Assembly: GCA_900759385.1 (NCBI GenBank)
Contig: CAAEUZ010000041.1
Coordinates: forward strand, 1-38,554
DNA: 38,554 bases
DNA from: an uncultured Oscillospiraceae bacterium
Lineage (GTDB): Bacteria; Bacillota; Clostridia; Oscillospirales; Oscillospiraceae
Direction of reading: 5' to 3'
Under the pieces are notes generated by a model. That model had not been told where the DNA came from. It ran no database searches and worked only from the letters and a program-made list of their open reading frames with translations. A program made the translations under genes and the position numbers. This document shows, piece after piece, positions 14,535 through 23,425 of this stretch. Within the stretch, counting starts at the first letter, position 1. Each line of letters opens with the position of its first letter.

Positions 14535-16487
14535 TTACAGGTCGAGAGCCAGGTTGAAGGCAATCTGGTTCGCGTTCTTGATGTTCTTTACCTCGTTGCA
14601 GTCGCCGACGGCGTAGACGTCGGGCATGACCTCGCGCAGGGCGTTAAGCAGTGCGTCGTTCTTCCGCATGCCGAAGGCGGCGACGACATCGTCGCAGGGC
14701 AGGACGATCCTGTGCCAGTCATGGTCCTCGATGACCACGCCCTCGTCGGTGAAGGCGGTGACCCGGCTGGAGCCGATGAGCTTTACGCCGTTTTTTGCGA
14801 GCAGCTCCAGGAGCATGCCGCGCGGAGCGGGGGAGTGGTCGCGGGCAAACTCCCCGACGGGGATCATGTCCACCACCGTGACCTTCCTGCCCTCGTTGGA
14901 GAGCTCGAGCGCGCTCTCCATGCCGGACAATCCGCCGCCGCAGACGACGACAGTGTCTCCGACGGACACCCGTCCGGTGTCCACGTCCAGCACGTGGTGG
15001 ACGTTGGCGCGGTCGATGCCGGGGATGGGCGGCATGAGGCGGTCGGAGCCGGTGGCCACGAACACCGCGTCGGGTTCCATGGCCACGATGCTCTCCACCG
15101 TGGCCTCGGTGCTGAGGAGGATTTTAGCCCCGCACTTTATCGTGCTGCGCATGAGCCAGTCGAGGTGGCGGCGCATGTCGAACTTGAAGCTCAGGCAGCT
15201 TATCTCGTGCAGCCTGCCGCCCAGCTTGTCGCCCTTTTCGATGAGCGTGACGTCGTGGCCGCGCTGTACGAGGGTCTTGGCCGCCATGCAGCCCGCCACG
15301 CCGCCGCCGACCACGACAACCTTTTTCGGGTGGGCAGAGGGGCGGATCTCGCCGAGCTCGAACTCGCGGCCCAGCACGGGGTTGGTGGCGCAGCGCAGGT
15401 GGACGATGTTCGCCGGGGCGCACTCGTGGCAGCGCAGGCAGGGTCTGGTGTCCTCCTCGTGGCCGCGATAGGCGTTCTGCAGCGTCATGGGGTCGCACAT
15501 GAGCTGGCGGGCCATGGCGACCATGTCGGCCTTGCCGGAGGCGATTATCTCCTCGGCTTCCTCGATGGTGGTGATGCTGCCCACTACGGTGACGGGGATC
15601 TTCACTTCCGGGTCGGCCTTGACCGCCGCCGACCACTTGACATTGTGGCAGTGCGGCAGGTAGAAGGCGGGCATGGTGTAGGGCATGTACCGCGGCTCGA
15701 CGATGAGGCCCTGGGAGACGTGGACGGTGTCTATGTACTCCTGAGCGAGCTTGATGAAGGCGATGGTCTCGTCTATCTGCATGCCGCCGGGGATGAGCTC
15801 GTCGCCGCTGATGCGCATGTCTATGCACATCCTGTCGCCGACGCGCTCGCGTATGGCGCGCAGCACCTCGAGCGGGAAGCGGCAGCGGTTCTCAAAGGAG
15901 CCGCCGTAGTAGTCGGTGCGGTGGTTGAATCTGGGGGAGAGGAACTGTGCCAGCAGGTTGCCGTGCGCCGCGTGCACCATGACCATGTCGAAGTTGGCCT
16001 TCAGCAGGCGCTCGGACACGTCGCAGTACTCGCGGATTATGGTCTGCATGTCCTCCACGGTCATCTCGCGTATGTCGCTCGCGCCGCCCTCGACGGGGAT
16101 GGCGGTCGGGGCGATGGCCGGGCCTGTCCTGAACTGCTTCGGGGCCGAGCGCCCGGCGTGCACCAGCTCGACGGAGAGCTTGGCGCCGTAGCGGTGCGCG
16201 GCCTCGCTGAGGCGGCGCAGGTCGGTTATGTTGTCGTCGCTGGTCACGTCCAGCGCGCCGAAGAAGTCAACGCCGTTGACGTGGTCGATAGGCGTGGAGC
16301 CGATGGTGATCACGCCGACGCCGGTCCTGGCCTGCATCTTGACGTAGCCCAGCAGCTCGCTCGAGACTCCGCCGGTGGGCGTGGAGAGACTGCTGACCAT
16401 GGGGGAGAACTGTATACGGTTCTTGACCGTCATGTTCCCCACCCGGATGGGCTGGAAGACGTATTTGTACTTGTTGAAGCTGCTCAT
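14535..16487 (-). CDS. FMN/FAD/[4Fe-4S] enoate-reductase-type flavoenzyme (OYE family), copy 1
   Basis: This 650-residue protein is built like 2,4-dienoyl-CoA reductase, 2-enoate reductase (FldZ) and BaiCD/BaiH: an old-yellow-enzyme barrel (about 5-340), a [4Fe-4S] motif (C350, C353, C356, C366) and a two-dinucleotide FAD/NAD(P) domain (VVVVGGGVAGCMAAK at about 390-404, then VVVCGGGLSG). Electrons would pass from NAD(P)H through FAD and the cluster to FMN and an unsaturated substrate. The barrel motif is HAAHGNLLAQFLSP: Asn177 stands where the proton-donating Tyr of the related enzymes is expected. GGAGGG precedes the ATG, ten bases after the stop of the paralogue. Substrate unknown; enoates, cinnamates or steroids are all possible. 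Confidence 0.9.
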   Translation of the reverse strand: MSSFNKYKYVFQPIRVGNMTVKNRIQFSPMVSSLSTPTGGVSSELLGYVKMQARTGVGVITIGSTPIDHVNGVDFFGALDVTSDDNITDLRRLSEAAHRYGAKLSVELVHAGRSAPKQFRTGPAIAPTAIPVEGGASDIREMTVEDMQTIIREYCDVSERLLKANFDMVMVHAAHGNLLAQFLSPRFNHRTDYYGGSFENRCRFPLEVLRAIRERVGDRMCIDMRISGDELIPGGMQIDETIAFIKLAQEYIDTVHVSQGLIVEPRYMPYTMPAFYLPHCHNVKWSAAVKADPEVKIPVTVVGSITTIEEAEEIIASGKADMVAMARQLMCDPMTLQNAYRGHEEDTRPCLRCHECAPANIVHLRCATNPVLGREFELGEIRPSAHPKKVVVVGGGVAGCMAAKTLVQRGHDVTLIEKGDKLGGRLHEISCLSFKFDMRRHLDWLMRSTIKCGAKILLSTEATVESIVAMEPDAVFVATGSDRLMPPIPGIDRANVHHVLDVDTGRVSVGDTVVVCGGGLSGMESALELSNEGRKVTVVDMIPVGEFARDHSPAPRGMLLELLAKNGVKLIGSSRVTAFTDEGVVIEDHDWHRIVLPCDDVVAAFGMRKNDALLNALREVMPDVYAVGDCNEVKNIKNANQIAFNLALDL

Positions 16488-16497
16488 ATTCCCTCCG

Positions 16498-18477
16498 TTA
16501 TATGCGGCCGATGTCGCGGGCGGCGTAATAGGCCTGGCTGGTGGCCTGATAGATGGTGGCGGGGGTGCCGCAGTCGCCGACTATGTAAAAGTCCGGCGCG
16601 CAGAAGCGGAACTGCTCTGCCTCGTCCGCGAGCGGCCTCTGGCCCACGGCGTAGATGACGGTGTCGGCCTCATAGAGCTTCTCTCCCTCGGGGCCCTTGC
16701 CGTATACGCCCTTGTCGGTTATCTTCGTGGGGCTGGTGTTCATGGCGGTGCCGATTTTGAGGATGTGGATCTGCTCGCCGATGGCCTGGCCGTGCAGGCC
16801 GTTGGCGCCGCACTTGACCTCGCTGTGGCGGTGCATGAGGGTGACCTTCCTGCCGTTCTCGGCCAGATGTATGGCCAGCTCCGCGCCGACCAGCCCGCCG
16901 CCGATCACGACGGCGCTGCCGCCTACTTCGCCGAGGTGGGTGTAAGCGTACTCGGCGCTCATGACGTTCCTGCCGTCCAAGCCCTCGAGGTAGGTGGGCA
17001 CGGCCGGCCTGGAGCCGAGGGCGGCGATGACCGCGTCGGGCTCAAGGGAGCTCACGAGCTCGGCCGTGGCCTCGGTGTTGAGGCGGACCTCGATGTCAGG
17101 GTTGTCCATTACGCGCGCGGCCTGCCTGGCGAGGTACTGCTTGAGCTTGGATTTGAAGGACACCTCGTCCTCGATGAGGAGCACGCCGCCGAGCCTGTCC
17201 GCTTTCTCCAGCAGGATGACCTTGTGGCCGCACTTTGCGCAGTCGAGGGCGGCCTCCATGCCGCCGATGCCGCCGCCGATCACGACGACCTTGCACTTGC
17301 GCGCCGGCGGGATGTCGTACTTGTTCTCCAGCTCGCGGCCGATAATCGGGTTGATGGCGCAGCCGTACTGGCCGGTGGTGATGAGCTGGCTGAAGCAGGT
17401 GTAGCAGCGCAGGCATTCGTTTATGTCGCAGTCCTTTCCGGCGCGGGCCTTGTTGGGCAGATCCGGGTCGGCGATGAGGCCGCGGGCAATCTCGATGACG
17501 TCAACGGTGCCGTCGGCGAGCACCTTGTCCATCATGGCCGGGTCGCTGAAGGCGCCGACGGTGGCCACGGGGGTCTTGACGTGCTTCTTTATCTCGGCGG
17601 CGAAGCGCATGTTCACGCCGTCGGGCAGGAACATGGACGGGTGCATGACGACAAAGGACTCTATAACCTCGTGGTTGCCGCAGGAGCAGTGGATGATGTC
17701 GCAGTGGCCGTCGATGGCCTTGGCGATCTCGATGCCGGTGTCGATATGGTAGCCGACGGAGTTAACCTCGTCGGCGCTGATGCGGAAGTCGATGAGGAAG
17801 TTCTTGCCGCAGACCTCCTTGATGCGGTCACATACCATGACGGCAAAACGTGCCCGGTTCTCTGGCGAGCCGCCCCACTTGTCGGTGCGGTGGTTGACCA
17901 GGGGGGAGAGGAACTGGTTGAGGAGCCAGCCGTGGCCGCCGTGGAGCAGCACCATCCTGAAGCCGGCCTTCTGCACGCGCCTGGCGGCCTCGGCGTACTG
18001 CTCGATAATCTGATAGATTACCTCCTCGGGCATCTCGGGGATGACCGCGCCGTGGAGGCGCTCGCCGGCTTTGGTGCCGGAGACAGGCGTCTCGCTGGGG
18101 GCCCAGATCTCATTGCCCTCGACGTAGGACTGGCTGGCGAACATGCCGGCGTGCATCAGCTCGATGGAGGGCACCGCGCCGTGCTTGGAGATGGCGTCCG
18201 CGACGGTGGCGAGGGGGGAGACACACTCGTCGGTATCCAGCGCGAGGTACTTGGGGATATCCACGCCGTGCTTGGAGTCTATATAGGCCTCGCCCACATG
18301 GACGACCGCCGCGCCGCCGCGGGCCTTGGCCTCGTAGTAGGCCATGAGCGGCTCGGTGGCGATGTTCTCGCGGGTCAGGTCGCAGTAGCCGGTCGGGGCG
18401 GCAAAAATACGGTTGCGGAGGATGGTGTTGCCCAGCTTGAGGGGCTTGAACAGATTGGGGTATTTGCAGGTATACAT
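16498..18477 (-). CDS. FMN/FAD/[4Fe-4S] enoate-reductase-type flavoenzyme (OYE family), copy 2
   Basis: A 659-residue relative of the next gene with the same three parts: barrel (about 8-345), cluster cysteines C355, C358, C361 and C373, and FAD/NAD domain (VVVIGGGIGGMEAA from about 397). The active-site segment is HGGHGWLLNQFLSP, with Trp184 at the usual Tyr position. The two copies thus differ from each other and from textbook members at that point and probably act on different substrates or as a heteromer. The ATG at 18477 (MYTCKYPNLF) is chosen because AAGGAGG lies upstream at a slightly long spacing and the family begins there; the longer frame up to 18543 lacks a ribosome site. It is the first gene of the operon and follows the LysR terminator. 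Confidence 0.9.
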   Translation of the reverse strand: MYTCKYPNLFKPLKLGNTILRNRIFAAPTGYCDLTRENIATEPLMAYYEAKARGGAAVVHVGEAYIDSKHGVDIPKYLALDTDECVSPLATVADAISKHGAVPSIELMHAGMFASQSYVEGNEIWAPSETPVSGTKAGERLHGAVIPEMPEEVIYQIIEQYAEAARRVQKAGFRMVLLHGGHGWLLNQFLSPLVNHRTDKWGGSPENRARFAVMVCDRIKEVCGKNFLIDFRISADEVNSVGYHIDTGIEIAKAIDGHCDIIHCSCGNHEVIESFVVMHPSMFLPDGVNMRFAAEIKKHVKTPVATVGAFSDPAMMDKVLADGTVDVIEIARGLIADPDLPNKARAGKDCDINECLRCYTCFSQLITTGQYGCAINPIIGRELENKYDIPPARKCKVVVIGGGIGGMEAALDCAKCGHKVILLEKADRLGGVLLIEDEVSFKSKLKQYLARQAARVMDNPDIEVRLNTEATAELVSSLEPDAVIAALGSRPAVPTYLEGLDGRNVMSAEYAYTHLGEVGGSAVVIGGGLVGAELAIHLAENGRKVTLMHRHSEVKCGANGLHGQAIGEQIHILKIGTAMNTSPTKITDKGVYGKGPEGEKLYEADTVIYAVGQRPLADEAEQFRFCAPDFYIVGDCGTPATIYQATSQAYYAARDIGRI

Positions 18478-18567
18478 GTGAAAAGCAGCCTCCTTTTCTG
18501 AGATTGGGGTCTTCGCTCTGGTTGCCAACAATATAACAAGCATGTCGGGCTTTTAACAGCAATAAAA

Positions 18568-18606
18568 AAGCAGCCCTTCACAAGCTAATGTTGTGAAGGG
18601 CTGCTT
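18568..18606 (-). terminator. Terminator of the LysR gene
   Basis: Perfect 16-bp stem AAGCAGCCCTTCACAA / TTGTGAAGGGCTGCTT with a 7-base loop; the minus strand continues with TTTTTATT. It separates LysR from the reductase operon, which must start from its own promoter in 18480-18567 (a weak TGTTAA-17-TATATT is visible). Confidence 0.92.
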
Positions 18607-18627
18607 CAGCTAAATTATTCCATTATG

Positions 18628-19497
18628 CTACCATGATTTCATGGCGTCTATAAACTTTTTTACCGCCTTTGAGGCAGCCTCATCCTTGTTCGTGCATATG
18701 GCGATGTCGTAGGGCCAGCTCTCATTTTTGTCAGGTATTATTTTTATGCCGGGAATCTGTTTGCCCGGGTCGCCGACGTAGAAGCCTATGCTCATACTGT
18801 TGCGGCACATCTCCTCGATGAGGTTCATGTCCTGGCTGACCATGCCGAACCGGGGCTCGAATCCGGCCCGGCGGCAGCGCTCGGAGAAGACGAAATGACC
18901 TTTATTATCCACTCCGAAGCCCATGAACAGCTCGTCTTTCAGCTCCGGCAGGTCGAGATACCTGCGCCCGGCCAGGCGGTGGCTTTCACCCAGCATGTAA
19001 TACGTGTTCTCGCGGTGCACGTGGTGCACGGCGATGGCGGACATGTCCACCGGCATTATGCAGAAGGCCACGTCTACTTTCCTGTCGAGCAGGGCACGGT
19101 CGAGTTCAAAGTCGCTGTACTCGCTCAGGCTGACCGTAAGCTCGGGGTTGCTGCGGCTGTATTCGGCAAACAGCTGGGAGGGCATGATGTTGACCAGGCC
19201 GTGGGCGATGCCGACCCTCAGCTGACCGGCGTTTATGCTCTGCAGCGAGATCAGCTCGCCACGCGCCATGTTGTAGTTGCGTATCAGTTCCTTGGCGTAG
19301 GGCAGGAAACACTCGGCGTACTGCGTCAGCTCGAGCGACGAGGTGGTGCGGTTGAAGAGCTTTACCCCCAGCTCACCCTCCAGCCGCTTTATGCTCTGGC
19401 TCATACCCTGCTGCGAGATGTACAGGTTCTCCGCTGCCTTGGTGAAGCTCATGCACCGGCACACTTCAATAAAATACTCAATTTGTCTTATGTCCAT
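18628..19497 (-). CDS. LysR-family transcriptional regulator
   Basis: A 289-residue regulator with an N-terminal winged helix (about 1-60: MDIRQIEYFIEVCRCMSFTK, then YISQQGMSQSIKRLE) and a two-lobed effector domain (about 88-289). The AENLYISQQGMSQSIKRLE helix-turn-helix is textbook LysR. ATG 19497 is preferred because AGGTG lies six bases upstream; the in-frame GTG at 19506 lacks a ribosome site. It is encoded directly upstream of, and on the same strand as, the two-reductase/two-transporter operon, so that operon is its likely target, with the reductase substrate as a likely effector. Confidence 0.92.
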   Translation of the reverse strand: MDIRQIEYFIEVCRCMSFTKAAENLYISQQGMSQSIKRLEGELGVKLFNRTTSSLELTQYAECFLPYAKELIRNYNMARGELISLQSINAGQLRVGIAHGLVNIMPSQLFAEYSRSNPELTVSLSEYSDFELDRALLDRKVDVAFCIMPVDMSAIAVHHVHRENTYYMLGESHRLAGRRYLDLPELKDELFMGFGVDNKGHFVFSERCRRAGFEPRFGMVSQDMNLIEEMCRNSMSIGFYVGDPGKQIPGIKIIPDKNESWPYDIAICTNKDEAASKAVKKFIDAMKSW

Positions 19498-19529
19498 GCT
19501 ATGCACCTGTCAATTTGTATTTCACCCAT

Positions 19530-19557
19530 AGTATACCTCACAAGCGCCGGTTGTAAA
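19530..19557 (-). promoter_or_regulatory. Promoter of the LysR gene
   Basis: Minus strand TTTACA (19557-19552), 16-base spacer, TATACT (19535-19530), about 33 bases before the start codon. Confidence 0.65.
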
Positions 19558-19567
19558 GCCGTATTGC

Positions 19568-20851
19568 TTACGCCCTGCCGGTTATTGCCTCGCACATGCT
19601 CTCCACTTCCGTCTCTCCGGGGCCGGGCTGCTCGCTCCAGAAGTCACCGCGGAGGGTGAAGGTGGGGATGCCGAGACGGCTTAAAACCTCAGCATGGAGA
19701 GTGGCGGGCGGGCCCAGCCAGCGGTCGAAGCTGAAGAGGCCAGTTACGTAGGCCGAGCAGCCGGAGTTTTGTATTGCGTGTGCGATCTGCCCGGCCTCGG
19801 CGAGGGCGTCTTTGCGCACATTCATGCCGTTCAGCCATGCTGCGGTCATAGCGCCGGGCGTGAGGGACCTGGGTTTTGCGTCATTCAGGAATACGGCGCT
19901 GCCCATGAGATGCACACCGCGGCTGCGGCATAGCGCGTCCACCCACGGGTGCAGAAACGGGGTGTAGTAGCAGTACGCCCGCGCGAGGCCGTCGTCGCTC
20001 GGGGCGGCCTCCAGCTCCCCGGCGAGCGTTTCCAGCGCCGCCAGGACGCCGTCCCAGCCGCTGAACACCGCGAGCTCTGCCGTCTGGGCGAGCGCAAAGC
20101 TGTTGCCGTCCAGCGGACGGCGGCCGCGCCGCGCGTTTAACGCGGCCAGCTCATTTTCAACCTTAACAAGGCGCAGGTATGTGCCGAGAGCCCGCATCCA
20201 GTCCTTGCGGGAGGGCTTGAAACACAGCTCGGCTTCCACAGCGGAGAGGAGTGCCGCAACAGCTGCGTCTGCATAGGCGTCGCCGCAGCGCGCCGTACCT
20301 TTGGGGAATACCGCGTTCACTACATGCGTGCGGCAGTCCTCGCCCTCGCAGCACTTGACGCACTCGTCGCACAGCACCCCGAACTGCAATACCAGCTCCG
20401 GCGGCGTCTCACTGTGCACAAGCCAATGCCTGGCCCTGTTCAGGCCGCACATGCGCATACGGTTAAGCTCCGGCGCGAAGGGCTTGTCAAAGAGGAAAAA
20501 GCTCCTCAGCACCACCTGCATGAACAGCGCGCCGGTACGGAAAGCGGCGCTGTCCCCGGCCGCGCTCTGCAGATACATTATGACAAACTGCGGCGACGGG
20601 ACGCTCACCTCGCAGGTTTTGCGGCCGGATTCGCTGAATATGCGGCAGAACTCGCCCAGGTATTCCGAGATGAGCATGCGCACGCCGGCATAGCTTAAGT
20701 CGTAGTGCTCCGGCAGCAGCGCGGCGGCGCGCTCCACATCCACGGCGCCAATACCAAAGCGCGCGAGCGCCGTGGCGAGCTCGCGCGCCGTGCATTTAGA
20801 TTCAGGCAGGTTGGCCAGGAATTTTCCACACGCTGAAACCATATCGTTCAT
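19568..20851 (-). CDS. Divergent 2-hydroxyacyl-CoA dehydratase beta-like paralogue
   Basis: This 427-residue protein is a distant relative of the two beta-like proteins at 33504 and 35104. It shares the N-terminal LPEHYDLSYAGVRMLI element (their IPENWDVKYRGVRKMI) and the C-terminal GLFSFDRWLGPPATLHAEVL (their GFFDFDRWVGPQQKMQAKIV). The expected CxxC before LNKMR is not kept: only Cys135 remains in MRMCGLNRAR. Instead a new Cys-rich stretch, CDECVKCCEGEDC (161-173), appears where the others have CDEGPKTDEM. So the cluster is remodelled, and a role other than dehydration, such as a scaffold, reductase or double-cubane-type electron carrier, is possible. The ATG overlaps the stop of the DUF5714-like gene (ATGA). 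Confidence 0.75.
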   Translation of the reverse strand: MNDMVSACGKFLANLPESKCTARELATALARFGIGAVDVERAAALLPEHYDLSYAGVRMLISEYLGEFCRIFSESGRKTCEVSVPSPQFVIMYLQSAAGDSAAFRTGALFMQVVLRSFFLFDKPFAPELNRMRMCGLNRARHWLVHSETPPELVLQFGVLCDECVKCCEGEDCRTHVVNAVFPKGTARCGDAYADAAVAALLSAVEAELCFKPSRKDWMRALGTYLRLVKVENELAALNARRGRRPLDGNSFALAQTAELAVFSGWDGVLAALETLAGELEAAPSDDGLARAYCYYTPFLHPWVDALCRSRGVHLMGSAVFLNDAKPRSLTPGAMTAAWLNGMNVRKDALAEAGQIAHAIQNSGCSAYVTGLFSFDRWLGPPATLHAEVLSRLGIPTFTLRGDFWSEQPGPGETEVESMCEAITGRA

Positions 20852-21423
20852 GATTTCTGTCCCCCGGGGAAAAAGACGCAGTCCGTGCCAATGCACTGGC
20901 TGTTATCCACGAAAAAGCCGCACTTGAAGTCCTCGCACACTGCGACGTCTATACCCAGCACGTCATGAATCCACCCGGATGCGGCACTTATGGCGGCAAA
21001 AGTCGTGCGCTTGCAGCAGCGCGGCCCGCGTTTGCAGCTCGCGGCGATGGCCGCCTGGGTTCTTGAGGTGAGCTCGTTGACGCGCTGCCAGCTCCCGCCG
21101 GAGAGGTAATTGGCGCCAAGCATCTCGCTTGCGCAGGCCCCCGCCGCCATAGAGTCGCCGCAGACGCCGTAATACCCGCAGACTGCGGGCGGTATCTTGG
21201 CGCAGCGGGCCTTGAGGTTTTCGAGATGCGCGGCCTTGTCCTCGCCTATGACGCTGCACCACGCGGCGCAGAGGCTTGCCGCCGTCAGGTAGTGGTGCTC
21301 GGGCCCGTGGAAGCGCACGGCGTCCGTGCCCATGAGCTCCAGAGCACATTCGAGCGCGTCACGCCCGGCATAGGCCAGGCAGTGGGCGTATATGCGCTCA
21401 TGCGCCTCGGCAATGCTGAACAA
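20848..21423 (-). CDS. Cys-rich DUF5714-like protein
   Basis: A 191-residue protein with about fourteen cysteines, among them ASCKRGPRCCKRT and the C-terminal CEDFKCGFFVDNSQCIGTDC pair, and the motif HGPEHHYLTAASL (39-51). The histidine motif is what I remember as typical of DUF5714; function is unknown, and Cys/His content suggests metal or Fe-S binding. The TTG at 21423 is chosen since GGAGGT lies seven bases upstream; a GTG at 21432 overlaps that site. It is the first of a two-gene unit with the divergent dehydratase paralogue, with translational overlap, so the two products probably act together. A TATAAT is visible about 50 bases upstream with a poor -35. Confidence 0.68.
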   Translation of the reverse strand: MFSIAEAHERIYAHCLAYAGRDALECALELMGTDAVRFHGPEHHYLTAASLCAAWCSVIGEDKAAHLENLKARCAKIPPAVCGYYGVCGDSMAAGACASEMLGANYLSGGSWQRVNELTSRTQAAIAASCKRGPRCCKRTTFAAISAASGWIHDVLGIDVAVCEDFKCGFFVDNSQCIGTDCVFFPGGQKS

Positions 21424-21598
21424 TACTGACACCTCCGGTGGTTAAGACAGCGCCTTTCCGCATAATTGAAGTAATTATATCACAGATACTCCGAGTTGTG
21501 CAGTTTTTTCTCTCCTGCCGCCATTACTCCAACAATCGTACTCGCCTTGCTACTAATGACGTGGACTTTAATTCACATTTATGTTTGAACGGCAAGTA

Positions 21599-21642
21599 CC
21601 CCACTTGTTTTAAAGAGTCATGTCTATGTAAAACAAGTGGGG
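21599..21642. repeat. 14-bp inverted repeat downstream of the ten-gene operon
   Basis: CCCCACTTGTTTTA and TAAAACAAGTGGGG are perfect arms around a 16-base loop, 42 bases past the stop of the C-GCAxxG-C-C gene. There is no T-run; it may end or protect the long minus-strand transcript. The remainder of 21433-21683 shows no gene. Confidence 0.6.
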
Positions 21643-21683
21643 TGGAAAGCCTTTCTAGTTTAAATGTATGCTTAGGCTCAGTA

Positions 21684-22220
21684 TTACAGCTTCTTTATGT
21701 TCCCGTCATCGTCAAGAATCATGTCGCATACAGTGCGGATGGCGAACTCAATAATCTCCTGACATTTATAGCTTGCGCCGTCCATGTAGAACTTTCCGGC
21801 GTCGGTGGGGTCGGTCAGGTCGTACTGTTTGCCCATAATCTGCGGGTGTACCTCGCGGCACATGACGCTGCCCCACTTGGCAACATACCTGTCGACGTAC
21901 TCGGTGGCTATGCCGTAGCCGCGCACGGGCTTGGATATGGCGGGCTGCTTGATAAAGCCGTAGGGCGTCTGGGTGTCGTCCTTGTAGTAGAGCACTCCAA
22001 GGAACATGAGCGCGCCGTTTACGCCGCCGCAGGTGTCGCCGCGGCAGCCGCCGCCCGCGAAGGGGTATATAGCGCTCATCAGGGTGTCCATGGCCGGGTC
22101 GTCGGGGCGGAACTCGCGCATCAGTCCAGCAAAAGTGCTCTGCGCGCAGTTGAAGGAGTTTTTGAACGCCTCGTAACCCTTCTTGACCGCGCTCTCGGTG
22201 CGTTCTTCTTTTCTCGTCAT
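21684..22220 (-). CDS. C-GCAxxG-C-C family redox protein
   Basis: A 178-residue protein of the family named after its cysteine pattern: Cys25 in SFNCAQSTFAG (Asn replaces the usual Gly before it), then GGGCRGDTCGGVNGA (C59, C64) and a late VMCREVHP. These cysteines are thought to be redox-active or metal-binding. The start at 22220 is fixed by GGAGGT seven bases upstream. It is the last gene of the minus-strand run that includes the radical SAM, ligase and methyltransferase genes, after a 65-base gap. From memory, NCBI uses a family name 'DVU_1555 family C-GCAxxG-C-C protein' for one in a similar neighbourhood of Desulfovibrio. Confidence 0.85.
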   Translation of the reverse strand: MTRKEERTESAVKKGYEAFKNSFNCAQSTFAGLMREFRPDDPAMDTLMSAIYPFAGGGCRGDTCGGVNGALMFLGVLYYKDDTQTPYGFIKQPAISKPVRGYGIATEYVDRYVAKWGSVMCREVHPQIMGKQYDLTDPTDAGKFYMDGASYKCQEIIEFAIRTVCDMILDDDGNIKKL

Positions 22221-22285
22221 TTTTATTACCTCCAGTATATTTTCCCTGTATATCATACAGAGTTTTTAAAAATTCTGAAGAAATA

Positions 22286-23407
22286 TTACTCGTACCTCGA
22301 CGCCCTGCCGGCGTTACCGCGGCCTTGGTCCATCATGCCGAAGTTTTCTAGGAAGAAGGTGCGGTGTTTGAGGGCGTAGTTTAGGCAGACGCTGTCTATG
22401 GCGTCGTCCACGACGCTGGCCATTAGTTCTGCGTCAGCGGCGGCGCGTGCGTTAATGATGACTGAGATGGCGCTGTAGCTGCCCGTGAGCTTGCGGTCGT
22501 ACTCTATGGGGTAGTCCACGCCTGTCAGGCTGGCCTTGAAGAAGTCGCCGTCTATGCCGGAGGCGAAAGCCTTGAGGTGCGGGACGTTGGCGCCCCTGGC
22601 CTTGAGCCCGGCACGGATGCCCTCGAATATGTCCGTGATGGCGGCGTTGAAGTCCACCGCCTTCTCCTCGCGCTGCTCGAGGTACACGCGGCGGTTGTAC
22701 CAGCTGAGCAGCCTCTCAGCAGCCATGAATGCCTCGCTGCCGTAGCCAATCTCGCGGTGCTGGGCCGCTGCGCTGTGGCTCACGAGGTACTCCGCCACAT
22801 CGTCCACACCCTCAAGCGTGCGCGCGGACATGGCCATCACCGGCGTGTCCGGGTGCAGCGTGCGGATGAGCGCCAGGCACTTGTCTTTGTACTCGCTGCC
22901 TATGGTGTCTATCTTGTTGAGGACAATGAGGTCTGCCTCCGCCATCTGCGCGCCCAGCAGGAAGCGCATCTCCACAGGCAGGTTTATGGTCTCGTTCTCG
23001 TCCATCAGCATCCTGAGCCTCTCGGGGTCGACGATGCAGGTGAAGGGCAGGAGGTCGAATTCGTCTGCCTCCTTCTCCGCTATCTGCAAATACACATGGT
23101 CGAGCGCGCCTATGCCGCAGCCGGGGATGTCCGAGAAGATGACGTCAGCCCCGCCGGCGACGAGCTGGCGCAGCTTGTCCACCAGGTTCTCGTGCTGGTA
23201 GCAGATGCAGTTGCCCGCTATGCTCGTCGTGAGCACGTCGCTGGTGGCAGTGAAGTCCGCATCCACTATGTTGCCCGCGCCGAGGTCGTTGGCGAGGATG
23301 GCTGCGGTGTGCCCGCGCGCGTTAAGGCTGTACGCCAGGGCGAGCATGCTGGTGGTCTTGCCCGCACCCAAAAAGCCGCTGAACACCATGTACTTCGTCT
23401 TTGCCAT
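22286..23407 (-). CDS. CobW/HypB/UreG-type G3E GTPase
   Basis: This 373-residue protein opens with the P-loop GFLGAGKTT (11-19), then ANDLGAG, a GNCICY segment in place of the metal-chaperone CxCC motif, a Walker-B-like FSDIPGCGIG, and the guanine-specificity motif LNKID. G3E GTPases insert metals (Co, Ni, Zn) or cofactors into enzymes, and some serve as activators of radical or B12 enzymes. The C-terminal part (about 230-373) is not the CobW C-domain I know. AGGAGG precedes the ATG. Lying between a sirtuin and a C-GCAxxG-C-C protein in a radical-SAM operon, it would fit a maturation or cofactor-loading role; that is inference. Confidence 0.87.
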   Translation of the reverse strand: MAKTKYMVFSGFLGAGKTTSMLALAYSLNARGHTAAILANDLGAGNIVDADFTATSDVLTTSIAGNCICYQHENLVDKLRQLVAGGADVIFSDIPGCGIGALDHVYLQIAEKEADEFDLLPFTCIVDPERLRMLMDENETINLPVEMRFLLGAQMAEADLIVLNKIDTIGSEYKDKCLALIRTLHPDTPVMAMSARTLEGVDDVAEYLVSHSAAAQHREIGYGSEAFMAAERLLSWYNRRVYLEQREEKAVDFNAAITDIFEGIRAGLKARGANVPHLKAFASGIDGDFFKASLTGVDYPIEYDRKLTGSYSAISVIINARAAADAELMASVVDDAIDSVCLNYALKHRTFFLENFGMMDQGRGNAGRASRYE

Positions 23408-23425
23408 TTACCTTCCTCCTGTTGT

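Noticed and set aside
14262..18501. Two very long plus-strand open frames (798 and 708 codons) opposite the reductases
   Set aside because: They mirror the two OYE genes codon for codon, are rich in His, Val and Asp as antisense frames are, and lack ribosome sites.
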